Below the pieces are notes generated by a model. That model worked only from the letters and a program-made list of their open reading frames with translations. It did not search any database and had not been told where the DNA came from. The position numbers and the translations under genes are program-made. Of a DNA stretch of 56,674 nt, positions 16,311-24,029 are shown one piece after another. The DNA is from CAZEBW01 sp964510205 (lineage in GTDB: Bacteria; Chloroflexota; Anaerolineae; VGOG01). The stretch lies in assembly GCA_964510205.1 (NCBI GenBank), contig CAZEBW010000016.1, forward strand, positions 1 through 56,674, given 5' to 3'. Every line of letters begins with the position of its first letter. Position 1 is the stretch's first letter.

Positions 16311-17027
16311 TTAGCTCTCGGACTGGCTGGACGGGCGGATGAGGGAGGCTAGATTGTTCCAAGCTTCCTCTACGTATTCGGCCACCACCTGGCGCGCCCG
16401 TGGTCCGTCCCTGGCTTCCAGGGCCTCCAGAAGTCGGGTGTGCTGCAGCCTGTCCCTCTCTCCCCACTTCATGCGGATTTCCGCCCCCTGATCTATTCCC
16501 AATGTGCGTCCATAGAGCATCATGGGGTCAATCCAGTCCCAAATCTGCCTGAGTATGCGGATCAGAAAGCGGCGGCCGCTGGCTTGGATAACGATCTCGT
16601 GGAATTCACGATTGGCCTCGCGGCCACGTTCTACGCTCTCTTGGTCGGCGTTTACGATGCTGGCCGAAAGGAGTTCTCGCATTCGGGCCAGCTCTTCGGG
16701 CGTAATGCGCTCGGCGGCCAGCTCAGCCGCCAAACTTTCCAGCAGGCCGCGCATGGCCCAGATGTCTTCCAGGTCGTCCGCCGATAGAGCGATGACCCGC
16801 ACGCCTTTGTAGGGGACGCGGATGGCCAGTCCTTTGCCGACCAGCCTGTTCAATGCGTCGCGCACGGTGATCTGACTGACGCCCAATTCCTGGGCCAGCG
16901 ATTCCTGCCGCAGCCACTCACCGGGCGCCAGGTTGCCGTCGAGGATGCCCTTGCGCAAAGCCTCGAAAACGGCGTCGGACAGTTGCTGCGGTTTACGTTC
17001 GATGCGGATCGGTTCGCGTGTTTGCAT
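16311..17027 (-). CDS. GntR/FadR-family transcriptional regulator
   Basis: DNA-binding regulator of 238 residues. An N-terminal winged helix (ESLAQELGVSQITVRDALNRLVGKGL, residues about 40-66) is followed by an all-helical FCD ligand-binding domain, which in this family binds small organic acids. The ATG at 17025-17027 is preferred because the promoter found at 17089-17117 would start RNA near 17082, excluding the earlier ATG at 17117. A perfect 18-bp palindrome over the -10 box suggests self-repression. It lies directly upstream of the livJ1HMGF genes and downstream of the thiolase/CoA-transferase/aminotransferase genes, so it probably controls one or both. Confidence 0.9.
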   Translation of the reverse strand: MQTREPIRIERKPQQLSDAVFEALRKGILDGNLAPGEWLRQESLAQELGVSQITVRDALNRLVGKGLAIRVPYKGVRVIALSADDLEDIWAMRGLLESLAAELAAERITPEELARMRELLSASIVNADQESVERGREANREFHEIVIQASGRRFLIRILRQIWDWIDPMMLYGRTLGIDQGAEIRMKWGERDRLQHTRLLEALEARDGPRARQVVAEYVEEAWNNLASLIRPSSQSES

Positions 17028-17078
17028 TTGATGTCGGAGTCGGTCTGTATTTGGGGGGAGCTGGAGAGGTATATCTTC

Positions 17079-17117
17079 GATATTATATATAATATCATGA
17101 ATCGGAGTGCTTGTCAA
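17079..17117 (-). promoter_or_regulatory. Promoter of the GntR gene with overlapping palindromic operator
   Basis: Minus strand: -35 TTGACA (17112-17117), 17-bp spacer, -10 TATTAT (17089-17094). The perfect palindrome GATATTATATATAATATC (17079-17096) covers the -10 box and the expected start point, the place where a repressor would block polymerase. The GntR protein itself is the obvious candidate. Confidence 0.75.
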
Positions 17118-17132
17118 ATTCGGGTGGGGCGG

Positions 17133-17422
17133 AGGTGCATTTCAGTTTTGGGGCGAGTGTCATTGCGAGGGCGCGGTGTGTGCGCCCGAAGCAATCTCCA
17201 AGTGTAGGAGGGGAGATTGCTTCGCTTCGCTACTAGTGACACCCAACCTGTCATTGCGAGGCATCTTTTTGCCGAAGCAATCTCCCGCTAGCGAATTGGG
17301 GATCGCGCCGTTTTCACTTCCAAGTTCGTCGCAAGACCCGCTCCTCGCGATGACGGATCCTGGGTCATTTCACAATGAGTGGCGCGAACGCGCCATGGGG
17401 CAACTCGCAATGACATTTGGGG
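17133..17422. repeat. Composite TCATTGCGAG-family repeat with 18-nt insertion
   Basis: Begins with the element end GGTGCATTTCA (17134) and contains three repeat modules in a row, each starting or ending at TCATTGCGAG or its reverse complement. In the second module an 18-nt segment GCCGTTTTCACTTCCAAG (17307-17324) interrupts the GC-TTCG junction that is intact in the copies at 16239 and 25404. No gene is seen in this 435-base gap apart from the GntR promoter. Confidence 0.82.
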
Positions 17423-17462
17423 CCAGCATGGAAGCCGCCACTGCTGAGTTTTGCGCCAGGGG

Positions 17463-18851
17463 CTACTCAGGGGCGTCCGCTGCTTCCAGAACGGCCTCTC
17501 GCAACAAATGGGCTACTTCATCCATCTGCGCCTCGGTGATGATGAACGGCGGGGCGATCAGAACCAGGTCGCCATTCACGCCGTCGGCGCACCCGGTGCC
17601 CGCGTAGACGATGAGGCCATTGTCGAAGGCGGCATCCGCCACGCGGCGGGCGAAACGGGCGCTGGGTGGGAAGGGAGCTTTGGTGGCCCGGTCGGCGACG
17701 AATTCCACGCCCCACAGCAGCCCAATGCCCCGCACGTCGCCCACGCAGAGCAGATCGCCCACCGCCGCGTTCAGCTTCTCCCCCAACACCTTGCCCTTGG
17801 CTGCCGAGGCCGCGACCAGGTCGTTCTCTTGCAGATAGCGCAGCACGGCCAGTCCCACCGCCGCACCCACGGCGTGGTGGGAGAAGGTGCCGCCGTGGAT
17901 GAAGTTGCCGTGTACCTCACGAATCCTCTCCACGTCCGCGCCTCGAACGGCGATGACAGATAGGGGGAAATATCCGCCAGTGACTCCCTTGCCCATGGTG
18001 ATGACATCCGGCTGCACGCCGAAGTGCTCTATCCCAAACCACCGCCCGGTGCGCCCGAAGCCGGCCATCACCTCGTCAGCGATGAGGAGCACACCATAGC
18101 GGTCGCAGATCTGGCGCACCAGCGGCCAGTAGCCCTGCGGCGGCACCACCGCTCCCAGCGTCGCCCCGCTCACCGACTCAGCGATGAAGGCTGCCACCCG
18201 CTCTGGCCCCTGGCGGAGAATCTCCGCCTCCAACGCCTGTGCGCAGGCCAGGTTGCATTGGGGGGGACTGAGGGGGGGCGCAATGGAACTTCCCCCCCAC
18301 GGTTGGGGGGGATTGAGGGGGGGCGCAAACGGACAGCGATAGCAGTAGGGGGGCGCGATGTGGGGCTGTTCGCGGAACAGCGGCGCGAACGGGACGCGCA
18401 TCCTCGACCGACCGGTGAGGGCTAGCGCGCCCAGTGTCGCGCCATGGTAGGAGCCCCAGCGGGAGATGATCAGCTCTCGGGTTGGCTCGCCCCGCGCCAT
18501 TTGCACCTGCCGGGCGAACTTGATGGCCGTCTCCACCGCCTCGGAGCCGCTGGTCATGTAGTAGAAGCGGGGCTCCGGCAGGGGCACCAGCTCGGCCAGC
18601 CGCTCGCTGTGCGTCTCCAGGGCGTCGGTGGTGAACATGGTGCCGTGGACGTAGGCGACGTCGGCGGCCTGCTTGGCCATAGCCTGGGCCACCTCCGCCA
18701 CGCCGTGGCCGATGTTCACCACGGCTGCGCCGCCGGAACCATCTAGGTAGCGGTGGCCCTCGGCATCCCACAAGTAAACCCCCTCCCCTCGTACAGCCAG
18801 GGGATGGGGGTGAGCCATGTGGCGGTAGACAATGTGGCTTTGATGCGCCAT
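17463..18851 (-). CDS. Class III PLP-dependent aminotransferase
   Basis: Cytoplasmic transaminase of the 4-aminobutyrate/acetylornithine group, 462 residues. Motifs: SGSEAVETAIK (PLP phosphate), IADEVMAGFGRTG (Asp pairing with the pyridine nitrogen) and MGKGVTGG with the PLP lysine (about 288). Residues about 176-198 (APPLNPP to PPQ) are not part of the family: they are coded by two copies of a G-run repeat inserted between CYRCPF and CNLACAQ. GGAGGAGG precedes the ATG at 18849-18851, which overlaps the CaiB stop as TAATG. With the upstream thiolase and CoA-transferase it forms a three-gene catabolic set. Confidence 0.9.
   Translation of the reverse strand: MAHQSHIVYRHMAHPHPLAVRGEGVYLWDAEGHRYLDGSGGAAVVNIGHGVAEVAQAMAKQAADVAYVHGTMFTTDALETHSERLAELVPLPEPRFYYMTSGSEAVETAIKFARQVQMARGEPTRELIISRWGSYHGATLGALALTGRSRMRVPFAPLFREQPHIAPPYCYRCPFAPPLNPPQPWGGSSIAPPLSPPQCNLACAQALEAEILRQGPERVAAFIAESVSGATLGAVVPPQGYWPLVRQICDRYGVLLIADEVMAGFGRTGRWFGIEHFGVQPDVITMGKGVTGGYFPLSVIAVRGADVERIREVHGNFIHGGTFSHHAVGAAVGLAVLRYLQENDLVAASAAKGKVLGEKLNAAVGDLLCVGDVRGIGLLWGVEFVADRATKAPFPPSARFARRVADAAFDNGLIVYAGTGCADGVNGDLVLIAPPFIITEAQMDEVAHLLREAVLEAADAPE
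18257..18330. repeat. Double GGGGGG repeat inside the aminotransferase gene
   Basis: Two adjacent copies of a unit with G-run, ACTGAG or ATTGAG, G-run and GCGCAA. It is read in frame as PPLNPPQPWGG and PPLSPPQ. Related units lie at 48379-48425 (intergenic) and 56623-56674 (inside the ABC exporter gene). Confidence 0.75.
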
Positions 18852-20083
18852 TACACCTCCTCCTCTTTCCAGACCTCTATCACACCCTCGTCCTGGAGCT
18901 GCTCAACCTCATCCTCGCCGTACCCCAGCAGATCCCGCAGAATGGGGCCGGTGTGCTCTCCCAGTTGCGGGGCGGGCGCGGTGGGAATCTCTGGAGCGGA
19001 GGAGAGGTGAAGGGGACTGCGGGCGTACTTGCGTGGTCCGGCCACCGGATCGTCTACCGTCACCAGCATGTGGCGGGCGGCGATGTGCGGGTCGCTGAAA
19101 ATGTCCTCGGCGGTGTAGACCGGACCGGAGGGCACACCGTGCTCCCCCAGAAGCGCCACCGCCTGGGCGCGAGTTTTGCTGGCCAGCCAGTCCTCGATGA
19201 TGGGGCGCAGGAAGTCGGCGTTGGCGGCGCGAGCCGTCCCGTTCACGCTGCGGGCATCGTCTTTCAAATCTTCGCGCCCCATGGCCTCGCACAGCCGCCT
19301 CCACTGGCGATCGTCGGGAACGTTGAGGGCCAGGTAGCCATCCTGGCAGCGGAAAGCGCCCCTGGGATAGAGGTGCTTCAGCCGCCCCCGCTCGGGCGAT
19401 TCGCCGGTGAAGGAGTAGAGGACGGCCATGCGCTCGTTGAAGGCCAGCATGTTGTCGAGCATGGCGCTGTCCACAAACTGGCCCTTGCCGGTGCGCTCCC
19501 GCATGAAGAGGGCCAGCATCACCCCGTAGGCCGTGACCTGGCCGGTGTAGACGTCGGCCATGCCGTAGATGGTCCACGAGGGGGGCTTATCGGCGAAGCC
19601 GACCAGGTTCATGATGCCGCCCATGGCCTCGGCCACGATGTCGAAGGCAGGCCGGTCAGCGTAGGGGCCGATGTAGCCTTCCAGTCGCCCAAAGCCGGAG
19701 ATGGCGGCGTAGACCAGCCGGGGATTGATGACCTTCAACTGCTGGTACCCCAATCCCAGCTTATCGGCGGAGCCGGGGCGCAGATTCTCGACCACCACGT
19801 CCGATACTTTCACCAGCTCTTTGTAGATCTGACGGCCCGCCTCCGCGCGCAGGTTGAGGGCCAGGCTCTTTTTGTTCCGATTGTAGCCGATGAACCCCCC
19901 GGCCGCGCGTCGCCCTTGCTCGTCGGTGGCGTAGGGCGGAATGGAGCGGCGGGGATCCCCCGTGCCGGGCCGCTCGATTTTGATCACCTCCGCTCCGGCA
20001 TCGGCCAGCAGCATGGTGCAATAAGGCGCGCTCATGTATTGTTCCAGCGCAATAACCCGAACCCCACTAAGAGGACGTTCCAT
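18851..20083 (-). CDS. CaiB/BaiF family III CoA-transferase
   Basis: Formyl-CoA-transferase-like enzyme that moves CoA between organic acids through enzyme-bound anhydrides. The 410-residue length and the start PLSGVRVIALEQY are typical; the catalytic aspartate is in GMADVYTG (about 177), and RPAFDIVAEAMGG is the usual substrate-side segment. The start at 20083 is set by GGAGG nine bases upstream; the longer frame to 20113 is not supported. It lies between the thiolase and aminotransferase genes and overlaps the latter (TAATG). The acid substrate is unknown; carnitine-type betaines are used by some relatives. Confidence 0.92.
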   Translation of the reverse strand: MERPLSGVRVIALEQYMSAPYCTMLLADAGAEVIKIERPGTGDPRRSIPPYATDEQGRRAAGGFIGYNRNKKSLALNLRAEAGRQIYKELVKVSDVVVENLRPGSADKLGLGYQQLKVINPRLVYAAISGFGRLEGYIGPYADRPAFDIVAEAMGGIMNLVGFADKPPSWTIYGMADVYTGQVTAYGVMLALFMRERTGKGQFVDSAMLDNMLAFNERMAVLYSFTGESPERGRLKHLYPRGAFRCQDGYLALNVPDDRQWRRLCEAMGREDLKDDARSVNGTARAANADFLRPIIEDWLASKTRAQAVALLGEHGVPSGPVYTAEDIFSDPHIAARHMLVTVDDPVAGPRKYARSPLHLSSAPEIPTAPAPQLGEHTGPILRDLLGYGEDEVEQLQDEGVIEVWKEEEV

Positions 20084-20122
20084 GTTCTCTGACCTCCAAT
20101 CTCTAATATCCAATATCCAGCC

Positions 20123-21403
20123 CTAGTCCAACCACTCGACGACGGTAGAAACGCCCATCCCCACCCCCACGCACAGCGTAGCCAGGCCGTAATAGGGGCG
20201 TTCCTCCTGCGGGGGTTGGAAGCGGGAGCGGCTGCGGCGCTTCATCTCGTGCAGGAGGGTGGTGAGGATACGAGCGCCGGAGCAGCCGGTGGGGTGGCCC
20301 AGGGCGACAGCGCCGCCGTTGACGTTGGTGATCTCGTGATCCATGCCCAGCTTGCGCATCACCCCCAGGGCCTGGGCTGCGAACGCCTCGTTCAGTTCGA
20401 TGAGGCCAATGCGATGTTTTCCGATGTCGCCCAAAGTGAGCCCTAGCCGCTTGAGCACTTTTTGGGTGGCCGGCACCGGCCCGTAGCCCATCACACCAGG
20501 GTCCACGCCCGCCACCGCCGAGCCGAGCCAGCGCGCCATCGGCTTCAGCCCCAGTTCGCTGGCCTTGTCCGCGCTCATCAGCAGCAGGGCCGCCGCCCCA
20601 TCGTTGATGCCGCTGGAGTTACCGGCGGTCACTGTGCCCCACTTGCGGAAGGCGGGCCTCAAGCGGGCCAGCAGCTCCATGCTCGTGTTCAGCACGTACT
20701 CGCCGTCCACGATTTTGTAGCGGGGATGTTCGTCGGTGTCCACGATCTTGGGTGGGCCTTTACGCTGCGGCACTTCGATGGGCACGATCTCGTCTTTGAA
20801 TCGGCCGGCCTTGATGGCCTCCACCGCCCGCCGATGGCTTTCCAGGGCGAAGGCGTCCTGTTCCTCGCGGGTGATGCCCATCTCGTCGGCGATGTTCTCG
20901 GCCGTTTCGCCCAGGCTGATGATGGGATACATGGCGTCGAGCTTGGGGTTGTTGTAGCGCCAGCCTACGGTGGTGTCCCAGATTTGGGGATGCCCCACCG
21001 GCTGCGGTCGCTCTGGTTTGGGCATAGACCAGGGCGCGCGGCTCATGCACTCCACCCCGGCGCCGATGAAGACCTCGGCCTCGCCAGCGATGATGGACTT
21101 GGCGGCCAAGTTCACCGCTTCCAGTCCCGACGCGCAGTTGCGGTTGACGGTGACGCCGCTGACTTCCTTCGGGAAGCCGGCCAGCAAGAGCGACATCCGC
21201 GCCACGTCGCGGTTGTCCTCGCCGGCCTGGTTGCCGCAGCCAGCGTAAACATCCTCTACCAGCGCGGGGTCCACGCCCGTGCGTTCCATCAGCGCCTTGA
21301 GCACTTTGGCCAGCAAATCGTCGGGCCGCACACCCGACAGCGCGCCGCTGTGCTTGCCAACGGGCGACCTCACGGCGTCAATAATCACTACTTCTCTGTT
21401 CAT
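20123..21403 (-). CDS. Thiolase (acetyl-CoA acetyltransferase / 3-ketoacyl-CoA thiolase)
   Basis: Cleaves 3-ketoacyl-CoA with CoA, or condenses two acetyl-CoA. The 426-residue protein has the acyl-binding Cys in NRNCASGLEA (Cys 90), NEAFAAQ, GGAVALGHPTGCSGAR and the second catalytic Cys in LCVGVGMG. About a dozen extra residues (RSRSRFQPPQEERPY) precede YGLATLC where relatives have two or three; this looks like another inserted segment. The start lies next to a G-run rather than a clean binding site. It begins the thiolase, CaiB, aminotransferase set that follows the second Liv transporter. Confidence 0.92.
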   Translation of the reverse strand: MNREVVIIDAVRSPVGKHSGALSGVRPDDLLAKVLKALMERTGVDPALVEDVYAGCGNQAGEDNRDVARMSLLLAGFPKEVSGVTVNRNCASGLEAVNLAAKSIIAGEAEVFIGAGVECMSRAPWSMPKPERPQPVGHPQIWDTTVGWRYNNPKLDAMYPIISLGETAENIADEMGITREEQDAFALESHRRAVEAIKAGRFKDEIVPIEVPQRKGPPKIVDTDEHPRYKIVDGEYVLNTSMELLARLRPAFRKWGTVTAGNSSGINDGAAALLLMSADKASELGLKPMARWLGSAVAGVDPGVMGYGPVPATQKVLKRLGLTLGDIGKHRIGLIELNEAFAAQALGVMRKLGMDHEITNVNGGAVALGHPTGCSGARILTTLLHEMKRRSRSRFQPPQEERPYYGLATLCVGVGMGVSTVVEWLD

Positions 21404-21410
21404 CGTGTTA

Positions 21411-21464
21411 GACCCCCCCTTTTTTCTAATTCTAATTCTAATTTCTAATCTCTAATTTCCCCTA
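21411..21464. repeat. Tandem TCTAATT units
   Basis: T-rich run followed by degenerate 7-nt units (CTAATTCTAATTCTAATTTC) in the gap between the second LivF stop and the thiolase start. A short relative (CTCTAATATCCAATATCC) lies at 20100-20117. Confidence 0.65.
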
Positions 21465-22163
21465 TGCCCAGAACGCTTTCTTCAAATCCGTGAATTCCTC
21501 GACCGGCCCCTGGAAGCGGTTGCGGCCTAGCTCCAGCACGTAGACGTAGTCGGCGATCTTCAGCGCCTGGCGGATCTCTTGGTCTACCAAGACGATGGTC
21601 ATGCCCTCCTCGTCCCGCAACTGGGTCAGCATCTGGTAGACCTCTTGCGATAGCATCTTGGCCAAGCCGGCGGTTGGCTCGTCTACTAAGATCAGCTTGG
21701 GATCGGTCATCAGCGTTCGCCCGACCTCCACCATGCGCTGCATTCCGCCGGAGAGTTCGCCGGCTTTGGACTTGCGCCGCTCTTTCAATATGGGGAAGCG
21801 TTCATAGTTTTCTTCGAGCTTGCGCTGGATGCGCGCCTTGTCGTCGCGGAACGTCCAGGCGCCCAGTTCCAGGTTCTCTTCGACCGTCATCCAGCGGAAG
21901 ATGCCCGGCTGCTGCGGGATGTACGACAGGCCCATGCCGATCCGCTCGTGGGTGGGGACTCCGATCAGCCTCTCTCCTTCAAGGAGCACGTCGCCCGCGT
22001 TGGGCTGCAGAAAGCCGTAGATCGCTTTGAGCAGCGTGGACTTGCCCACGCCATTGGCGCCGAGGACGGTGGTGATCTGGGCCTCTTGGGCCGTGATCGA
22101 AACGCCCTGCAAAATGTTCAGGTCTTTGTAATAGCCCACGTACAAGTCCTTTACCTCAAGCAT
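21462..22163 (-). CDS. livF: Liv-type ABC transporter ATPase LivF (system 2)
   Basis: ATPase of the second importer, 233 residues. Walker A GANGVGKST, signature LSGGMQRMVEVG and Walker B LILVDEPTAGL are intact. It closely resembles the LivF of system 1 along its whole length, so the operons arose by duplication. CTGGGGAGGAG precedes the ATG at 22161-22163, and it overlaps livG by eight bases, the same overlap as in system 1. Confidence 0.93.
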   Translation of the reverse strand: MLEVKDLYVGYYKDLNILQGVSITAQEAQITTVLGANGVGKSTLLKAIYGFLQPNAGDVLLEGERLIGVPTHERIGMGLSYIPQQPGIFRWMTVEENLELGAWTFRDDKARIQRKLEENYERFPILKERRKSKAGELSGGMQRMVEVGRTLMTDPKLILVDEPTAGLAKMLSQEVYQMLTQLRDEEGMTIVLVDQEIRQALKIADYVYVLELGRNRFQGPVEEFTDLKKAFWA

Positions 22164-22941
22164 CGCTCTCCTCCCCAGTTTCGGCCAGCCTGCCGGCCGG
22201 GATGACCGACGGGCCTTCCTCTTCTTCCTCCCCCAGGTAGGCCTCGATGACCGTCGGGTCTTCCTTCACCACTTTGGGACTGCCATCGGCGATCAACTCG
22301 CCAAAGTTCAGCACCAGCAAGCGCTTGCTGAGGGTGAAGATGCTATCCATGTCGTGGCTGATGATGATGAAGGCTTTGCCCTGCTTGTGCACTTCAGTGA
22401 TGTACTCGTAGATGGTCTCCATGAGCTTGGGGTGGACGCCAGCGAAGGGCTCGTCGAGGATGATGATCTCTGGGTCGAGCATCAGCAGCCGCCCCAGTTC
22501 GAGCAGCTTCTGCTGTCCGCCGGACAGGCTGCGGGCATAATCGCTGGCCAGATGCTCAATGGTCAGGAACTCGAGCACTTCCATGGCCCGCTGGTGGAAA
22601 TCGCGCTTGCGAGCCGCCGGATGGAGGGCCAGGGCCGGAACGAGCAGGTTTTCCAGCACCGTCATGCGTCGGAAGGCGCGAGTGACCTGAAAGGTGCGGC
22701 CGATGCCGCGCCGGGCGATTTCATAGGGCGGCAGGCCGTCAATCCGCTGGCCGTTGAACCACACCTGGCCTCCGGTAGGCTTGTACACGCCATCCAACAC
22801 GTTGGTCAACGTCGTCTTGCCGGCGCCGTTGGGGCCGATCAACCCGATCAGCTCGTTGCCCCGAATGTTGAAACTGACCCCGTTGAGCGCCTGAATGCCG
22901 CCAAAGCTCTTGTAAACGTTGCGTATATCAAGCTCGATCAT
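22156..22941 (-). CDS. livG: Liv-type ABC transporter ATPase LivG (system 2)
   Basis: ATPase of system 2, 261 residues, with Walker A GPNGAGKTT, LSGGQQKLLELG and Walker B IIILDEPFAGV. After the conserved IEAYLGEE it has a short acidic tail absent from system 1. It starts within the end of livM (four-base overlap) and shares the J-H-M-G-F order of system 1. Confidence 0.93.
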   Translation of the reverse strand: MIELDIRNVYKSFGGIQALNGVSFNIRGNELIGLIGPNGAGKTTLTNVLDGVYKPTGGQVWFNGQRIDGLPPYEIARRGIGRTFQVTRAFRRMTVLENLLVPALALHPAARKRDFHQRAMEVLEFLTIEHLASDYARSLSGGQQKLLELGRLLMLDPEIIILDEPFAGVHPKLMETIYEYITEVHKQGKAFIIISHDMDSIFTLSKRLLVLNFGELIADGSPKVVKEDPTVIEAYLGEEEEEGPSVIPAGRLAETGEESDA

Positions 22942-24029
22942 GATTCCAGCCCCCCCTCTGTCCCCCCCAACCCTTCGGCCTTCCCTTCGACCTTGCTCAG
23001 GGCAGGGCTCAGGGCAGGCTCTGGGGGAGAGGCTTCCGCCGCCGCTCGCTTGGCCACCGTCTTCTCCCGCGCCTGTCGCATGAACAGCCGGTCAATGATG
23101 GGATAAAGCAGGCCGTTCTGAGCAAAGCGCAGGGTGAAGACCAGCAGCACCCCGAAGGCCGCGTAGCGCCAGGCTCCTAGTTCGATGTGCAGACCAAAGA
23201 CATTGATCTCTCGCAGCAGCTCCAGGCTGATGCGGCTGAAAAAAGCGCCCACCGCCGCCCCTAGCAGACTTTCCATGCCGCCGATAACGGCCATGGCAAT
23301 CACCAGGGACATCTGCAATATCTCCATGGTGTTGGGAGTGATGATGCCCACCTGATGGTAGAACACGGCTCCGGCCAGGCCGACGATGAGGCTGGTGATG
23401 ACAAAGATCATCACTTTGTAGCGCACCACGTTTACCCCCATGGCAGACGCCGCTTCCTCGTCCTCGCGCATGGATCGCACGAATAGCCCGAAACGGGAAC
23501 CGGCCAGCCAGTACATCAGCGCCATCGTTCCCAGGAGCAAGGCCAGCGTGACGTAGTACTCTTGGGCGCCTGTGACCCCCTCCCACAGCTTGCTGATTTG
23601 CAGCCCGTTGCTCCCCTCGGTGAATTTGAACTCGGTGAGGAGGGCGATGCGAAAGATCTCGGAAAAGGCAATGGTGAAGAGAGCCAGGTAGGCGGCCTTG
23701 AGTCTCAAGCAGAGGAGGCCGATGATCAGGCCGACCATGCCCGCCAGCAGCGTGCCAGCGAGGATGCCCACCAGCGGCGGCGTCCCCAGGTCGCGGCCCA
23801 GCAGGCCGGCGGTGTAAGCGCCAATGCCCACAAAAGCCATGTGGGCGAAGGAGAACTGGCCGCCGATGCCGGCCAGCAGCGCCCAACTGGAGGCCAGGAT
23901 GGCGTAGAAAAAGGCGCCAGTCACCACGGCCATCTGGTAGGGCGAGTCCTTCAGTTGGAGGGGAGCCAACACTAGCAGTGCCACCACCACTGCGATGGCG
24001 ATCCAGCGACGATCTATCCGACGTTTCAT
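22938..24029 (-). CDS. livM: Liv-type ABC transporter permease LivM (system 2)
   Basis: Inner-membrane permease of 363 residues with the LivM core (QFSFAHMAFVGIGAYTAG, coupling motif REDEEAASAMGVNV). The last 30 or so residues are unusual: EPALSPALSKVEGKAEGLGGTEGGLES is read from two dispersed repeats (22945-23020), so the tail is repeat-derived and probably a floppy cytoplasmic end. GGGAGGGAG precedes the ATG at 24027-24029, overlapping livH by four bases. Confidence 0.92.
   Translation of the reverse strand: MKRRIDRRWIAIAVVVALLVLAPLQLKDSPYQMAVVTGAFFYAILASSWALLAGIGGQFSFAHMAFVGIGAYTAGLLGRDLGTPPLVGILAGTLLAGMVGLIIGLLCLRLKAAYLALFTIAFSEIFRIALLTEFKFTEGSNGLQISKLWEGVTGAQEYYVTLALLLGTMALMYWLAGSRFGLFVRSMREDEEAASAMGVNVVRYKVMIFVITSLIVGLAGAVFYHQVGIITPNTMEILQMSLVIAMAVIGGMESLLGAAVGAFFSRISLELLREINVFGLHIELGAWRYAAFGVLLVFTLRFAQNGLLYPIIDRLFMRQAREKTVAKRAAAEASPPEPALSPALSKVEGKAEGLGGTEGGLES
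22945..23020. repeat. Two dispersed repeats forming the LivM2 tail
   Basis: A CCCTTCGACCTTGCTCAGG-type repeat with a partial second copy (GGGCTCAGGGCAGG), next to a C-run unit (CCCCCCTCTGTCCCCCC) of the kind seen at 18257 and 48379. Both lie at the 3' end of the livM gene and are translated. Confidence 0.65.
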
